A stretch of 64,000 nt of DNA. It comes from Anaerosacchariphilus polymeriproducens (lineage in GTDB: Bacteria; Bacillota; Clostridia; Lachnospirales; Lachnospiraceae). Of this stretch, positions 9,738 to 18,132 are shown one piece after another. Within the stretch, counting starts at the first letter, position 1. The number at the start of each line of letters is the position of its first letter. The notes under the pieces were generated by a model. The model was given only the letters and a program-made list of their open reading frames with translations, was not told the origin of the DNA and did not search any database. Location: NCBI RefSeq assembly GCF_003363435.1, contig NZ_QRCT01000034.1:62001-126000 (forward strand), given 5' to 3'. The position numbers and the translations under genes are program-made.

Positions 9738-9778
9738 ATCTATCAAATATTCACTATATTGTTTAATACTAGATAGAT
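9738..9778. promoter_or_regulatory. Possible TetR operator in the divergent intergenic region
   Basis: ATCTATC (9738-9744) is repeated inverted as GATAGAT (9772-9778) just upstream of the regulator gene, in the region shared with the divergent exporter gene. The arms are short and 27 bases apart, so this is only a candidate. Confidence 0.25.
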
Positions 9779-9910
9779 TGTTCTAAATTGTTTATTGCAA
9801 ATCTTAATTCATATCATTATAATACGAAATGATTAGAAAAACAACACGGTATCTATTAATAGAAAGAATTATACTAACGATTATATTTGAATTTGGAGGT
9901 AAGGTAAGAG

Positions 9911-12325
9911 ATGTTATTTGAAGAATGGAAAAGTTTATTCAAAAATAAGTTTTTAATTATTGTTATAATTGCAATTATTACAATTCCGTCATTATATACA
10001 ATTATATTTCTAGGTTCTATGTGGGATCCATATGGAAGTGTTGAAAATCTTCCTGTAGCTATTGTTAATAAAGATAAGAAGGTTACCTATAATGGAACAA
10101 ACTTAAATGTAGGAAAAGACTTAATTAATAATCTAAAAGAGAATTATTTTATGGATTTCAACTTTGTGGATGAGAAAACTGCCAATGAAGGTCTTACAAA
10201 TGGAACATACTATATGGTCATCACGATTCCTGATAACTTCTCCGCTAATGCAACAACGGTAACGAAAGAAAAACCTTCGAAGATGGAGTTAGAATACGAG
10301 ACGAATCCAGGAAGAAATTATATTGCATCAAAAATGAGTGAAACTGCACTAAATAAAATTGAAAAAAGTATATCTGAAAAAGTCACGGAAGTTTACACAA
10401 AAACTGTATATGAAAAAATAAGTGAACTTGGTAATGGAATGGAAAAGGCAGCGGATGGTGCTGGAAAGATAAACAACGGAATGTCAGAACTCTCAGATGG
10501 TAATCATAAAATAACAAATAATTTAAATAAAATGACGTTTGGAACTTTGTCTTTTAAAGAAGGTACTAAGAAATTAGAGTCCGGAATGTTGCAATATACC
10601 AATGGAGTCAGTGCGGTAAAGACTGGCAGTAAAGAATTATCAGACGGAATAAGTTCTCTTGCCTTAGGTGCAAACACTTTATCAACAGGTGTTGAAAAAC
10701 TTTCGAATGGTTCGTCAAGTCTTGTTACAGGTGTAAAAGATTATACATCAGGTGTTGATACTGTTTATGCCGGTACAGCAGAATTGGTAAAGAATAACAC
10801 TTCATTAAATAGTGGAATCAATACTTTATCTACAGGAGTGACCCAGTTAAAGTCAGGAAGCAGCAATGTACTTAACGGAATGCAAACGATGTCAGACAGC
10901 ATAGGAAGTGTTATGACTGAGGAGCAGATACAAAAAATCAGTCAATTAGAACAAGGCATGAAAACTTTAAATCAAAGTATACAAGATTTAAATACTACAT
11001 TGCAGAGTGTGGACTTAAGTAATCCTGATACAGCAGCTATCATTAAATCAGGAGTGAATCAAATTGCGGTAAATTCGAATATACTTATTCCTGGAGCCTC
11101 AGAATCAGTAAAACAGTTATCTACCGGTCTTGTGGGTGTGAAAACCGTTCTCGATCAGACTGGAACGACTGCTAAAGATATGGGATTAATTCAAGGAATG
11201 AAAGCAATAGATAGCGGAATATCAAATATTGAGGAAGGAATAAATGGAACTGTTGAGAGTGAGACAGATGGATTAGCTGGAGGAATACATGCATATACGC
11301 AAGGAGTAGAAAAAGTAAATAATGGAGTAGAAAAATTAAGTAATAATTCTGTAAAATTGAAGAATGGTGCTACTCAATTGAATACTGGTATTGCACAATT
11401 AAAAGAGAAGATTCCATCACTGAATCATGGCGTATCAAAACTAAATACGGGTGCATCATCATTATATCAAGGTACAAGTGAACTTGTATCTAAGAATGAA
11501 ACATTACTTTCCGGAATCTGCCAGTTATCCAATGCTTCTGAAACTATTAATAAAGGTACATCAGCTTTAGCGCTTGGGTCTAAAAGTCTGGGCGATGGCA
11601 TAACAAAGTTGTCTGATGGTTCCAATCAATTAAATAGTAGTTTGGTGAAAGGCGCAGATGAAATAAAAAAAGTCAATACATCTGATGACACAGTGGAAAT
11701 GTTCGCTGCTCCGGTAGAAACACAGAAAATGGAGGCTTCAAGGGTTGATAATAATGGAACAGCGATGTCGGCTTATATGATGACGGTAGCTTTGTGGATT
11801 GCTTGCCTGGCTATATGTATGTTTTATCCGATTGCACAATATAGTGGTAACTTAAAATCTGGATTTTCATGGTGGTTATCAAAATTCTCAATATTAGGTT
11901 TGGTCGCAATTATTCAGGCAGCTGCAATGGTATTTGCAATCAAGGGAGTACATGGATTTGCACCTATAGAATTAGGGAAGACGGTTGTTGTGGCTTGTAT
12001 GACTTCGCTGGCCTTTATGAGCATTGTTTTATTTTTTGACATTTCTTTTGGAAAAGTGGGAAGTTATCTATTGCTTATTATGATGCTATTACAGTTAAGT
12101 GCATGTGCAGGAACTTATCCAATTGAATTGAGTGGGGAATTCTATCATGTAATAAGCAAATTTATGCCATTTACTTACGCAGTAGATGCATTTAGAAATA
12201 CGACAGCTATAGGAGGAAGCATCAGAGTACAAGTTTTAGTCTTATTAGGAATCATAATTATTTTTTCATTATTTACTGTGAGCGTATATCAAAGGAAAAT
12301 GAAAAAACTTGTTATAAAAATTTGA
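9911..12325 (+). CDS. YhgE/Pip-family membrane protein (ABC-2 type)
   Basis: This is a large membrane protein of 804 residues. One membrane helix near residues 12-35 is followed by a long extracellular region full of repeated LSxGxxxLxxG units (for example LSTGVEKLSNGSSSL), and then five or six C-terminal helices (from about residue 620, MTVALWIACLAICMF, onward). This is the layout of YhgE/Pip 'phage infection protein' and related ABC-2-type exporters, some of which are linked to type VII-like secretion or drug efflux. Start: GGAGG lies 11 bases before the ATG. Its control probably lies with the divergent TetR gene. The transported substrate cannot be told from sequence. Confidence 0.9.
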   Translation: MLFEEWKSLFKNKFLIIVIIAIITIPSLYTIIFLGSMWDPYGSVENLPVAIVNKDKKVTYNGTNLNVGKDLINNLKENYFMDFNFVDEKTANEGLTNGTYYMVITIPDNFSANATTVTKEKPSKMELEYETNPGRNYIASKMSETALNKIEKSISEKVTEVYTKTVYEKISELGNGMEKAADGAGKINNGMSELSDGNHKITNNLNKMTFGTLSFKEGTKKLESGMLQYTNGVSAVKTGSKELSDGISSLALGANTLSTGVEKLSNGSSSLVTGVKDYTSGVDTVYAGTAELVKNNTSLNSGINTLSTGVTQLKSGSSNVLNGMQTMSDSIGSVMTEEQIQKISQLEQGMKTLNQSIQDLNTTLQSVDLSNPDTAAIIKSGVNQIAVNSNILIPGASESVKQLSTGLVGVKTVLDQTGTTAKDMGLIQGMKAIDSGISNIEEGINGTVESETDGLAGGIHAYTQGVEKVNNGVEKLSNNSVKLKNGATQLNTGIAQLKEKIPSLNHGVSKLNTGASSLYQGTSELVSKNETLLSGICQLSNASETINKGTSALALGSKSLGDGITKLSDGSNQLNSSLVKGADEIKKVNTSDDTVEMFAAPVETQKMEASRVDNNGTAMSAYMMTVALWIACLAICMFYPIAQYSGNLKSGFSWWLSKFSILGLVAIIQAAAMVFAIKGVHGFAPIELGKTVVVACMTSLAFMSIVLFFDISFGKVGSYLLLIMMLLQLSACAGTYPIELSGEFYHVISKFMPFTYAVDAFRNTTAIGGSIRVQVLVLLGIIIIFSLFTVSVYQRKMKKLVIKI

Positions 12326-12383
12326 TTATATCCAATGATATCTCTGCATATACATATAACAGTATAACAAGGAGGTAATTCCT

Positions 12384-13862
12384 ATGGACAAAGATATTAC
12401 ATATAACCTTTATAAGGACATAAAAAATCGAACCAATGGTGAAATCTATATGGGAGTAGTAGGCCCTGTAAGAACAGGAAAGTCAACATTTATTCGACGC
12501 TTTGTGGAACAAATGATATTACCTAATTTGGAAGAACAAGAAAAAATGCAGGCAAAAGATGAAATGCCATTAAGTGGTAATGGAAAATTGATTACAACAG
12601 TAGAACCTAAATTTATACCAAAAGAAGCTATTTCATTAAAATTGGGAGACGATGTAGAACTGTCTGTTCGAGTTATTGACTGTGTCGGTTTTATGGTAGA
12701 AGGGGCTTCAGGTCACATGGAGGAAGGGGCAGAAAGAATGGTAAAGACGCCTTGGTATGATCAAGAGATACCATTTACCAGGGCTGCCGAAATAGGTACG
12801 GAGAAAGTAATTAGAGATCATTCGACAATTGGGATAGTAATAACAAGTGATGGTTCCTTTGGAGAAATTGAGAGAAAAGGATTCTTAGAGCCGGAAGAAA
12901 AGACAATCTTAGAGTTGAAAAAGATAGGAAAACCGTTTGTAGTTCTTGTAAATTCAACAAAACCTTATAGTGAAGAAACAATAAATATAGCTAAAGAAAT
13001 TGAAAATAAATATCAGGTTTCAGCACTTCCTATCAATTGTGAACAATTAAAAATGGAAGAAATCAATCAGATTATGGAGACAGTACTGAAAGAATTCCCA
13101 TTAGAAAAAATTGCGTTTTATTTTCCGAAATGGGTGGAAATGTTAAGTAATGAACATAAGATAAAGCAAAATTTAATTAGTAATATTCAAGGGTTTGTAA
13201 AAGGGATTTTGACAATTAATGATTTTCAAAATAAACCATTGAAATTTGAAGGAGATTATGTTAGTAATATAAAGAGCAGTAGAATTGATTTAGGAACCGG
13301 AGCCGTTAATATTGACATTGATATTGATGATAAGTATTATTATGAAAATATGAGTGAATTAATTGGCACTGAAATTAAAGGAGAATATCAGTTGATCTCA
13401 ATGATGAAGGAACTTTGTGCAATGAAACAGGAATATCAAAAAGTTTCAAACGCAATGAGATGTGTCCGTCAAAAAGGGTATGGTGTTATCACTCCAGAGT
13501 TAGAAGAAATCATTTTAGAAGAACCGGTTATTATGAAGCATGGAAATAAATACGGTGTAAAAATGAAAGCAGAAAGTCCCTCGATACATTTGATTAAAGC
13601 TAATATTACTACTGAAATTGCACCTATCGTCGGAGATGAATCACAGGCAAAAGATTTGATTAATTATATTGAACAGAATAAAGAAAGCGAAGATGGAATT
13701 TGGAGTACTAGTATTTTCGGAAAATCAATTGAAGATTTAGTTGGAGACGGTATACGTAATAAAATTTCTTTAATTGGAGAAGAAAGTCAGATCAAACTTC
13801 AAGAAACTATGCAGAAAATTGTGAATGACAGTAATGGTGGAATGGTCTGCATTATAATATAA
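12384..13862 (+). CDS. spoIVA: Stage IV sporulation protein A (spore coat ATPase)
   Basis: SpoIVA hydrolyses ATP to polymerise into the basement layer of the spore coat on the forespore surface. The Walker A motif GPVRTGKSTF is at about residues 27-36, and the protein ends in the conserved hydrophobic tail GGMVCIII that anchors the coat via SpoVM in relatives. The length of 492 residues is standard. A perfect AAGGAGGT precedes the ATG. The gene proves an endospore-forming lineage. Expression is expected from a sigma-E promoter, which I could not place with confidence in the short upstream gap. Confidence 0.97.
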   Translation: MDKDITYNLYKDIKNRTNGEIYMGVVGPVRTGKSTFIRRFVEQMILPNLEEQEKMQAKDEMPLSGNGKLITTVEPKFIPKEAISLKLGDDVELSVRVIDCVGFMVEGASGHMEEGAERMVKTPWYDQEIPFTRAAEIGTEKVIRDHSTIGIVITSDGSFGEIERKGFLEPEEKTILELKKIGKPFVVLVNSTKPYSEETINIAKEIENKYQVSALPINCEQLKMEEINQIMETVLKEFPLEKIAFYFPKWVEMLSNEHKIKQNLISNIQGFVKGILTINDFQNKPLKFEGDYVSNIKSSRIDLGTGAVNIDIDIDDKYYYENMSELIGTEIKGEYQLISMMKELCAMKQEYQKVSNAMRCVRQKGYGVITPELEEIILEEPVIMKHGNKYGVKMKAESPSIHLIKANITTEIAPIVGDESQAKDLINYIEQNKESEDGIWSTSIFGKSIEDLVGDGIRNKISLIGEESQIKLQETMQKIVNDSNGGMVCIII

Positions 13863-13898
13863 GACTATTATCCCCGAAAATACTTAGAGGAAATAACT

Positions 13899-14327
13899 AT
13901 GATATATACAGAACTTACTATGAAAGCTATGAAAATTGCATATTCAGCGCATAAGGATCAAAAGGACAAAGCAGGTGTACCTTATATTTTTCATCCAATC
14001 CATTTGGCAGAGCAGATGAATGATGAAGAGACAACAGTAATTGCATTGCTTCATGATGTTATAGAAGACACTACAATTACCCAGGATGATTTGCTAAAAG
14101 AAGGAATACCTCTATTTTTAGTAGATGCAATTGTTTTGTTAACAAAAGATAAAAAGGAAGATTATTTTGAATATATCCAAAGAGTAAAAAGCAATGAACT
14201 AGCTAAAATAGTGAAAATAGAAGATTTAAAACATAATTTAGATGAAACAAGACTGCTTACTTGTACGATAAAAGACAAAGAAAGAAGAAATAAGTATAAA
14301 AAATCTTTAAAAATGTTAACTACATAA
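13899..14327 (+). CDS. Small HD-domain protein, possible alarmone hydrolase
   Basis: The protein has 142 residues and carries the HD fold of RelA/SpoT hydrolase domains: KAGVPYIFHPIHLAEQM supplies the first histidine, ALLHDVIEDT the HD pair, and VKIEDLKHNL the last aspartate. No synthetase or TGS domain follows, as in stand-alone small alarmone hydrolases (MESH1-like). It may hydrolyse (p)ppGpp or a related nucleotide. It follows spoIVA by 36 bases with its own GAGGAAA ribosome site, so read-through from spoIVA is possible. Confidence 0.75.
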   Translation: MIYTELTMKAMKIAYSAHKDQKDKAGVPYIFHPIHLAEQMNDEETTVIALLHDVIEDTTITQDDLLKEGIPLFLVDAIVLLTKDKKEDYFEYIQRVKSNELAKIVKIEDLKHNLDETRLLTCTIKDKERRNKYKKSLKMLTT

Positions 14328-14694
14328 TAAAAATAGTCTGTTTAAATTAAATTTTAACACGACAAAAATTCAAGTTTGAGTCACTTGTGACACGAACGCA
14401 GAACTAACCGCTTATTAGTTCATGAATCTCTAAGTTAAACTTCGATACCGAACAGATAATAGATTGTATATAACGTAGTTATATACAAAAATAAAATAGT
14501 AACTTAAGAGAGCGATTTTTAAAGCTGTCAGCAGACCACACGGCATCATTCTTTTTAGAGTAGTGTATAAGTGAGCCCTAAATAGTTATTTTTTTGGGGA
14601 TTTTATATTGATAGTTTTAACGATTTGAGTTATGATGGATGAAAGATTTATCTTTATTTTCTATTGCAGGAAAACGGAAAGGTGTTGTCTTAAA
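14328..14694. other. Gene-poor stretch with several short inverted repeats
   Basis: No credible coding frame is present. Visible structures are GTCACTTGTGAC (14380-14391), a perfect 11-base inverted repeat TTGTATATAAC-GTA-GTTATATACAA (14464-14488), and CCCTAAATAG followed by a T-run and GGGG near 14575-14600. It could hold an uncharacterised RNA, a decayed gene, or the leader of the small gene that follows. I do not recognise a known RNA family. Confidence 0.4.
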
Positions 14695-14940
14695 ATGTTT
14701 TTTAATTATACGGAACTAGCAATAACATCTTCATTGAAAGAAAAAGTTAAAATTTGTGAGACACTAGAGGCTAATGGTATAGATTATAAGATTGACACAT
14801 TGGGAACAGCCATTCGAAACATCGGAATGAGGGGAATTGCAGTAGACCCTGTCGGCGAAAATCAGGCTGTATCTTGTGAATACAAAATCCTAGTCCATAA
14901 AAAAAGATTGCAACTCGCTAAGCACTTGATAGGCAATTAA
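14695..14940 (+). CDS. Small DUF2007-like cytoplasmic protein
   Basis: The 81-residue protein has no membrane segment. It starts MFFNYTELAITSSLKEKVKI, then LEANGIDYKI, and ends YKILVHKKRLQLAKHLI. This pattern is typical of small 'putative signal transducing' DUF2007-like proteins, in which a residue pair after LVxxxD/K leads into an AKxLI helix. The function is unknown. The internal ATG at 14695 is preferred over an in-frame ATG at 14632 because AAAGGTG precedes it and homologues begin near this residue. A strong terminator follows. Confidence 0.5.
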   Translation: MFFNYTELAITSSLKEKVKICETLEANGIDYKIDTLGTAIRNIGMRGIAVDPVGENQAVSCEYKILVHKKRLQLAKHLIGN

Positions 14941-14994
14941 ATAATAAAAAAAATCCACCTAAGTTTGTCCACCTACTCAATGAGTAAAATACAG

Positions 14995-15026
14995 AAACCC
15001 CACAAAATTGGAATTTGTGGGGTTTT
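14995..15026 (+). terminator. Rho-independent terminator
   Basis: AAACCCCACAAA pairs with TTTGTGGGGTTT around a 7-base loop, ending in TTTT. The stem is perfect. Confidence 0.85.
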
Positions 15027-15064
15027 CATATGATAAATACTATACTTTTATAATAAAACGAGAT

Positions 15065-15235
15065 ATGAACGATACAATTTATGTTATGAGTATGTATTAT
15101 TTTACTAGAAATCAAGCCTATTTGCAATTAACATTGCTTTGTGTCAATGGTACCGAAGACCGCTTTTTGGTCGAGGATAAGGAATTGACACAATCACAGA
15201 CCAAAGACACTTTTGTTGTATTTATTCCCCCATAA
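15065..15235 (+). CDS. Doubtful small reading frame, possible gene remnant
   Basis: A frame of 56 residues begins MNDTIYVMSMYYFTRN and ends TFVVFIPP, between a strong terminator and the convergent yjbQ, whose 3' end it overlaps. There is no good ribosome site, no recognisable domain and no promoter that I can place. It may be the tail of a lost gene or a chance frame. Confidence 0.2.
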   Translation: MNDTIYVMSMYYFTRNQAYLQLTLLCVNGTEDRFLVEDKELTQSQTKDTFVVFIPP

Positions 15236-15674
15236 CCTGAAAAATAATCTCTCTATGTCGGTTTCTGGTATCACATTCAATTAATGTAAGATTTTGCCAC
15301 GGTCCTATGGTAATCTCGCCATTTACAAATGGAATGGTAATAAAAGGAGATAGAAGTGCGGCTTTTATATGACTGGAGCCATTATCATCATGCCAAGTGT
15401 CATGATGTTTATAGTGAATTATTTTACCTGTTTCATCGGTATACGGTGAAAAAATATCCATAGCTTCTTTTAAATCCTTGGTAACGATTCCTGGTTCGAA
15501 TTCTAAAGTAGTTAATCCTGCCACACCTCCGGTAGTAAATCCTGTGATAATTCCGGATGAAATACTATGTTTTTTACAAGCTTTTGTAACTGCTTCTTGG
15601 AAATCTTTTGTAACATCGATCATACCCATGTGCGCTATTGTGTTATATTCTTTTTTATCTGTGTATACAGCCAT
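15222..15674 (-). CDS. yjbQ: YjbQ/UPF0047-family protein
   Basis: This is a 150-residue member of the YjbQ family (secondary thiamine-phosphate synthase enzyme family); some members have weak thiamine phosphate synthase activity, but the physiological role is uncertain. Family features are HHDTWHDDNGSSHIKAALL in the middle and the ending GEITIGPWQNLTLIECD, RNRHREIIFQV. AAGGAGG precedes the ATG, and an extended -10 (TGATATAAT) lies about 30 bases upstream on this strand. It is transcribed away from punA. Confidence 0.92.
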   Translation of the reverse strand: MAVYTDKKEYNTIAHMGMIDVTKDFQEAVTKACKKHSISSGIITGFTTGGVAGLTTLEFEPGIVTKDLKEAMDIFSPYTDETGKIIHYKHHDTWHDDNGSSHIKAALLSPFITIPFVNGEITIGPWQNLTLIECDTRNRHREIIFQVMGE

Positions 15675-15701
15675 AAGAAAACCTCCTTAAATTTTAGTAC
15701 C

Positions 15702-15710
15702 ATTATATCA
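15702..15710 (-). promoter_or_regulatory. Extended -10 promoter element of yjbQ
   Basis: Read on the minus strand, TGATATAAT fits an extended -10 hexamer (TGnTATAAT) about 30 bases before the yjbQ start. No good -35 is visible, which fits an extended -10 promoter. Confidence 0.45.
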
Positions 15711-15792
15711 CGAACAATTTAAAATGACTATTTTCAAAATGGAAATTTTAGGGTAGAATAAGTTTAAAATAAAAATTAATAGGAGGAAAATT

Positions 15793-16626
15793 ATGTTACC
15801 AGTATATGAGAAATTACAAAAATGCTATAAAAGTTTTCAAGAGAAAATAAATTTCCAGCCAAAAGTTGGTTTAATATTAGGTTCTGGGTTAGGGGATTAT
15901 GCCGATGAGATCAAGGTAGAATCCACATTAGATTATCATGAGATTGAAGGTTTTCCGATTTCAACGGTCGCAGGACACAAAGGCCGCTATATTTTTGGCT
16001 ATATAAAAGATATTCCGGTTGTTATTATGCAGGGAAGAGTTCATTATTATGAAGGGTATGATATTTCAGATGTAGTTCTACCGACTCGATTAATGAAATT
16101 AATGGGAGCAGAAGTGTTATTCTTGACAAATGCATCTGGAAGTGTGAATTATGATTTTCAAGCAGGCGATTTTATGCTTATAAGCGATCATATAGCGAAC
16201 TTTGTACCATCTCCGTTACTAGGCCCGAATATGGATGAATTAGGTGTCCGTTTTCCTGATATGAGTGATATATACAATAAAGAACTTAGAACAATTATTA
16301 AACAGACAGCGAAAGAACTTGAAATTCCGTTAAAAGAAGGTGTTTATATACAATTAACAGGACCAAATTATGAAAGTCCGAGTGAGGTTAAAATGTGCCG
16401 TATCCTGGGAGCAGATGCAGTTGGTATGAGTACGGCTTGTGAAGCAATTGCAGCGAATCATATGGGAATGAAAATATGCGGTATTTCTTGTGTTTCCAAT
16501 TTGGGATGTGGATTATCGGACCAGCCGTTAACACATGCTGAAGTACAGGAAACAGCTATTAGAGTTGCGCCTTTATTTAAGGAACTAATTACTGCATCAA
16601 TTATCAATATAGCAAAAAATTTATAA
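15793..16626 (+). CDS. punA: Purine nucleoside phosphorylase (trimeric type)
   Basis: This enzyme cleaves purine nucleosides with phosphate to give a base and ribose-1-phosphate. The 277 residues carry GSGLGD near residue 31, GHKGRYIFG, QGRVHYYEGYD, NASG, GPNYESPSEV (substrate Glu) and SCVSNLGCGL, whose Asn is the residue that gives trimeric PNPs preference for 6-oxopurines such as inosine and guanosine. AGGAGG precedes the ATG. Together with the MtaD-like deaminase downstream it could salvage inosine or inosyl products formed by S-adenosylhomocysteine recycling. Confidence 0.95.
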   Translation: MLPVYEKLQKCYKSFQEKINFQPKVGLILGSGLGDYADEIKVESTLDYHEIEGFPISTVAGHKGRYIFGYIKDIPVVIMQGRVHYYEGYDISDVVLPTRLMKLMGAEVLFLTNASGSVNYDFQAGDFMLISDHIANFVPSPLLGPNMDELGVRFPDMSDIYNKELRTIIKQTAKELEIPLKEGVYIQLTGPNYESPSEVKMCRILGADAVGMSTACEAIAANHMGMKICGISCVSNLGCGLSDQPLTHAEVQETAIRVAPLFKELITASIINIAKNL

Positions 16627-16633
16627 TGCGATT

Positions 16634-16669
16634 GAAAAGAATCATGTAAGAAATTATATGATTCTTTTC
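16634..16669 (+). terminator. Hairpin after punA
   Basis: GAAAAGAATCAT pairs with ATGATTCTTTTC around a 12-base loop. The T-rich arm serves as a partial T-tract, so termination may be incomplete and let transcription run into the next deaminase gene. Confidence 0.5.
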
Positions 16670-16699
16670 TGCAATAAATTAATAATTGGGGGTTAGAAG

Positions 16700-17986
16700 A
16701 TGAACATTCGGTTTTATAATGCTAGAATTTTGACGATGGAAGATTATCTTTCTATTATAGAAGGAGAAGTCTGGATAAAGGGAAATACGATTGTACATGT
16801 TGGAAAAATTGATTTTGAGAAGACGAAAAATATTGGAATGACCGACTGGCATAGAGAAATAGATGTAAAAGGAAACTTGCTGATGCCCGGATTCAAAAAT
16901 GCCCATACGCATTCAGGGATGACATTTTTAAGATCCTATGCAGACGATCTGCCTTTGGCAGAATGGCTTACCAAACAAATATTCCCGGCAGAAGCGAAAT
17001 TAAGTAAAAATGATATTTATGAATTTACCATACTTGCAATTACGGAATACTTAACCAGCGGAATTACTGCTAATTTTGATATGTATCTGGAACCCAATGC
17101 CATAACACAGGCGGCAGTTGATGTTGGATTTCGAACAGTTCAATGTGGGAGTTTAAATGATTTCAGCCAATCGATCGAGCAAATGGAAGAATATTATTTG
17201 AAATTAAATGAATGCCATGAATTATCCAGTTATATTCTCGGTTTTCATGCGGAATATACAACTTCCAGAAAACGTTTGGAGCAAGTTGCATCACTAGCAG
17301 AAAAATACAGAGCTCCCGTTTTTACCCATAATTCAGAAACCAAGGAAGAAGTCGAAGGATGTATGGAACGTTACCAAAAGACACCTACAAAGCTTTTTGA
17401 AGAACTTGGAATTTATGAGTATGGGGGAGGAGGATTTCATTGTGTATATTTAAATGATGAAGATATTGAAATTTTTAAAAAGAGAAAATTATCAGTTGTT
17501 ACAAATTCAGGATCAAACACAAAGTTAGCAAGTGGAATTGCTCCGATACAGAAACTTATAAATCACCATATCAATGTTGCAATCGGTACCGATGGTCCGG
17601 CTAGTAATAATTGTCTGGATATGTTCCGTGAAATGTTTTTGACAACTGGATTAGCAAAAATAAAAGAAAAGGATGCTTCTGTGGTTGATGCGAATCAAGT
17701 TTTATATATGGCCACAGTTGGTGGTGCAAAGGCGATGGGATTAAAAGATTGTGATGTGCTTAAAGCGGGTAAAAAGGCAGATATTATCATGATTGATTTA
17801 AAGCAGCCCAATATGCAGCCGCTCAATAATATTACAAAGAATATTGTATACAGTGGTAGTAAGATAAATGTTAAAATGACTATGGTCAATGGAAAAATAC
17901 TTTACGAAGATTTTAAATTCAATATAGGAAGAAATCTCGATGAGATATATGAAAAAGTAGAATTGTTAAAGAGCAGAATAATATAA
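16700..17986 (+). CDS. MTA/SAH deaminase-like amidohydrolase, copy 2
   Basis: This is a second member of the MtaD/SsnA-type amidohydrolases, 428 residues. Metal ligands are in HTHSGMTFLRSYADD (HxH), FTHNSET, GGGFHCVYL and GTDGPASNNCLD. LAEWLTKQIFPAE again has the Trp and Glu positions seen in MTA/SAH deaminases. The sequence differs clearly from the copy at 4.4 kb, so this is an old paralogue rather than a recent duplication. Its place directly after punA suggests that it supplies a deaminated nucleoside to the phosphorylase. The substrate could be adenosine-like, MTA or SAH. Confidence 0.82.
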   Translation: MNIRFYNARILTMEDYLSIIEGEVWIKGNTIVHVGKIDFEKTKNIGMTDWHREIDVKGNLLMPGFKNAHTHSGMTFLRSYADDLPLAEWLTKQIFPAEAKLSKNDIYEFTILAITEYLTSGITANFDMYLEPNAITQAAVDVGFRTVQCGSLNDFSQSIEQMEEYYLKLNECHELSSYILGFHAEYTTSRKRLEQVASLAEKYRAPVFTHNSETKEEVEGCMERYQKTPTKLFEELGIYEYGGGGFHCVYLNDEDIEIFKKRKLSVVTNSGSNTKLASGIAPIQKLINHHINVAIGTDGPASNNCLDMFREMFLTTGLAKIKEKDASVVDANQVLYMATVGGAKAMGLKDCDVLKAGKKADIIMIDLKQPNMQPLNNITKNIVYSGSKINVKMTMVNGKILYEDFKFNIGRNLDEIYEKVELLKSRII

Positions 17987-17990
17987 CGAA

Positions 17991-18026
17991 AAAAAGTCAA
18001 TATTTGTGGAAAATATTGACTTTTTT
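17991..18026 (+). terminator. Rho-independent terminator
   Basis: AAAAAGTCAATATTT pairs with AAATATTGACTTTTTT around a short loop (GTGGA), ending in a T-run. Confidence 0.85.
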
Positions 18027-18062
18027 GTAATTAAAATTTAAGAATTGTTAATTGTTTTGTAC

Positions 18063-18091
18063 TTGATAAACAATATAGTATTCGATATTAT
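18063..18091 (+). promoter_or_regulatory. Sigma-A promoter of the L,D-transpeptidase gene
   Basis: TTGATA and TATTAT are separated by exactly 17 bases, about 40 bases before the start codon. Confidence 0.6.
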
Positions 18092-18132
18092 AGAAGAGAT
18101 GATTTAACATAAGATGACTGGAGGAATAGTTT

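Noticed and set aside
12326-12383. Sigma-E promoter before spoIVA
   Set aside because: CATATACAT resembles a sigma-E -10, but I could not find a matching -35 at the right distance.
14520-14620. Transposon end or recombination site near the structured spacer
   Set aside because: No terminal inverted repeats paired across a gene and no target-site duplication were found.
15478-15690. Plus-strand frame of 70 residues overlapping yjbQ
   Set aside because: It lies antisense to a well-supported gene and shows no family features.
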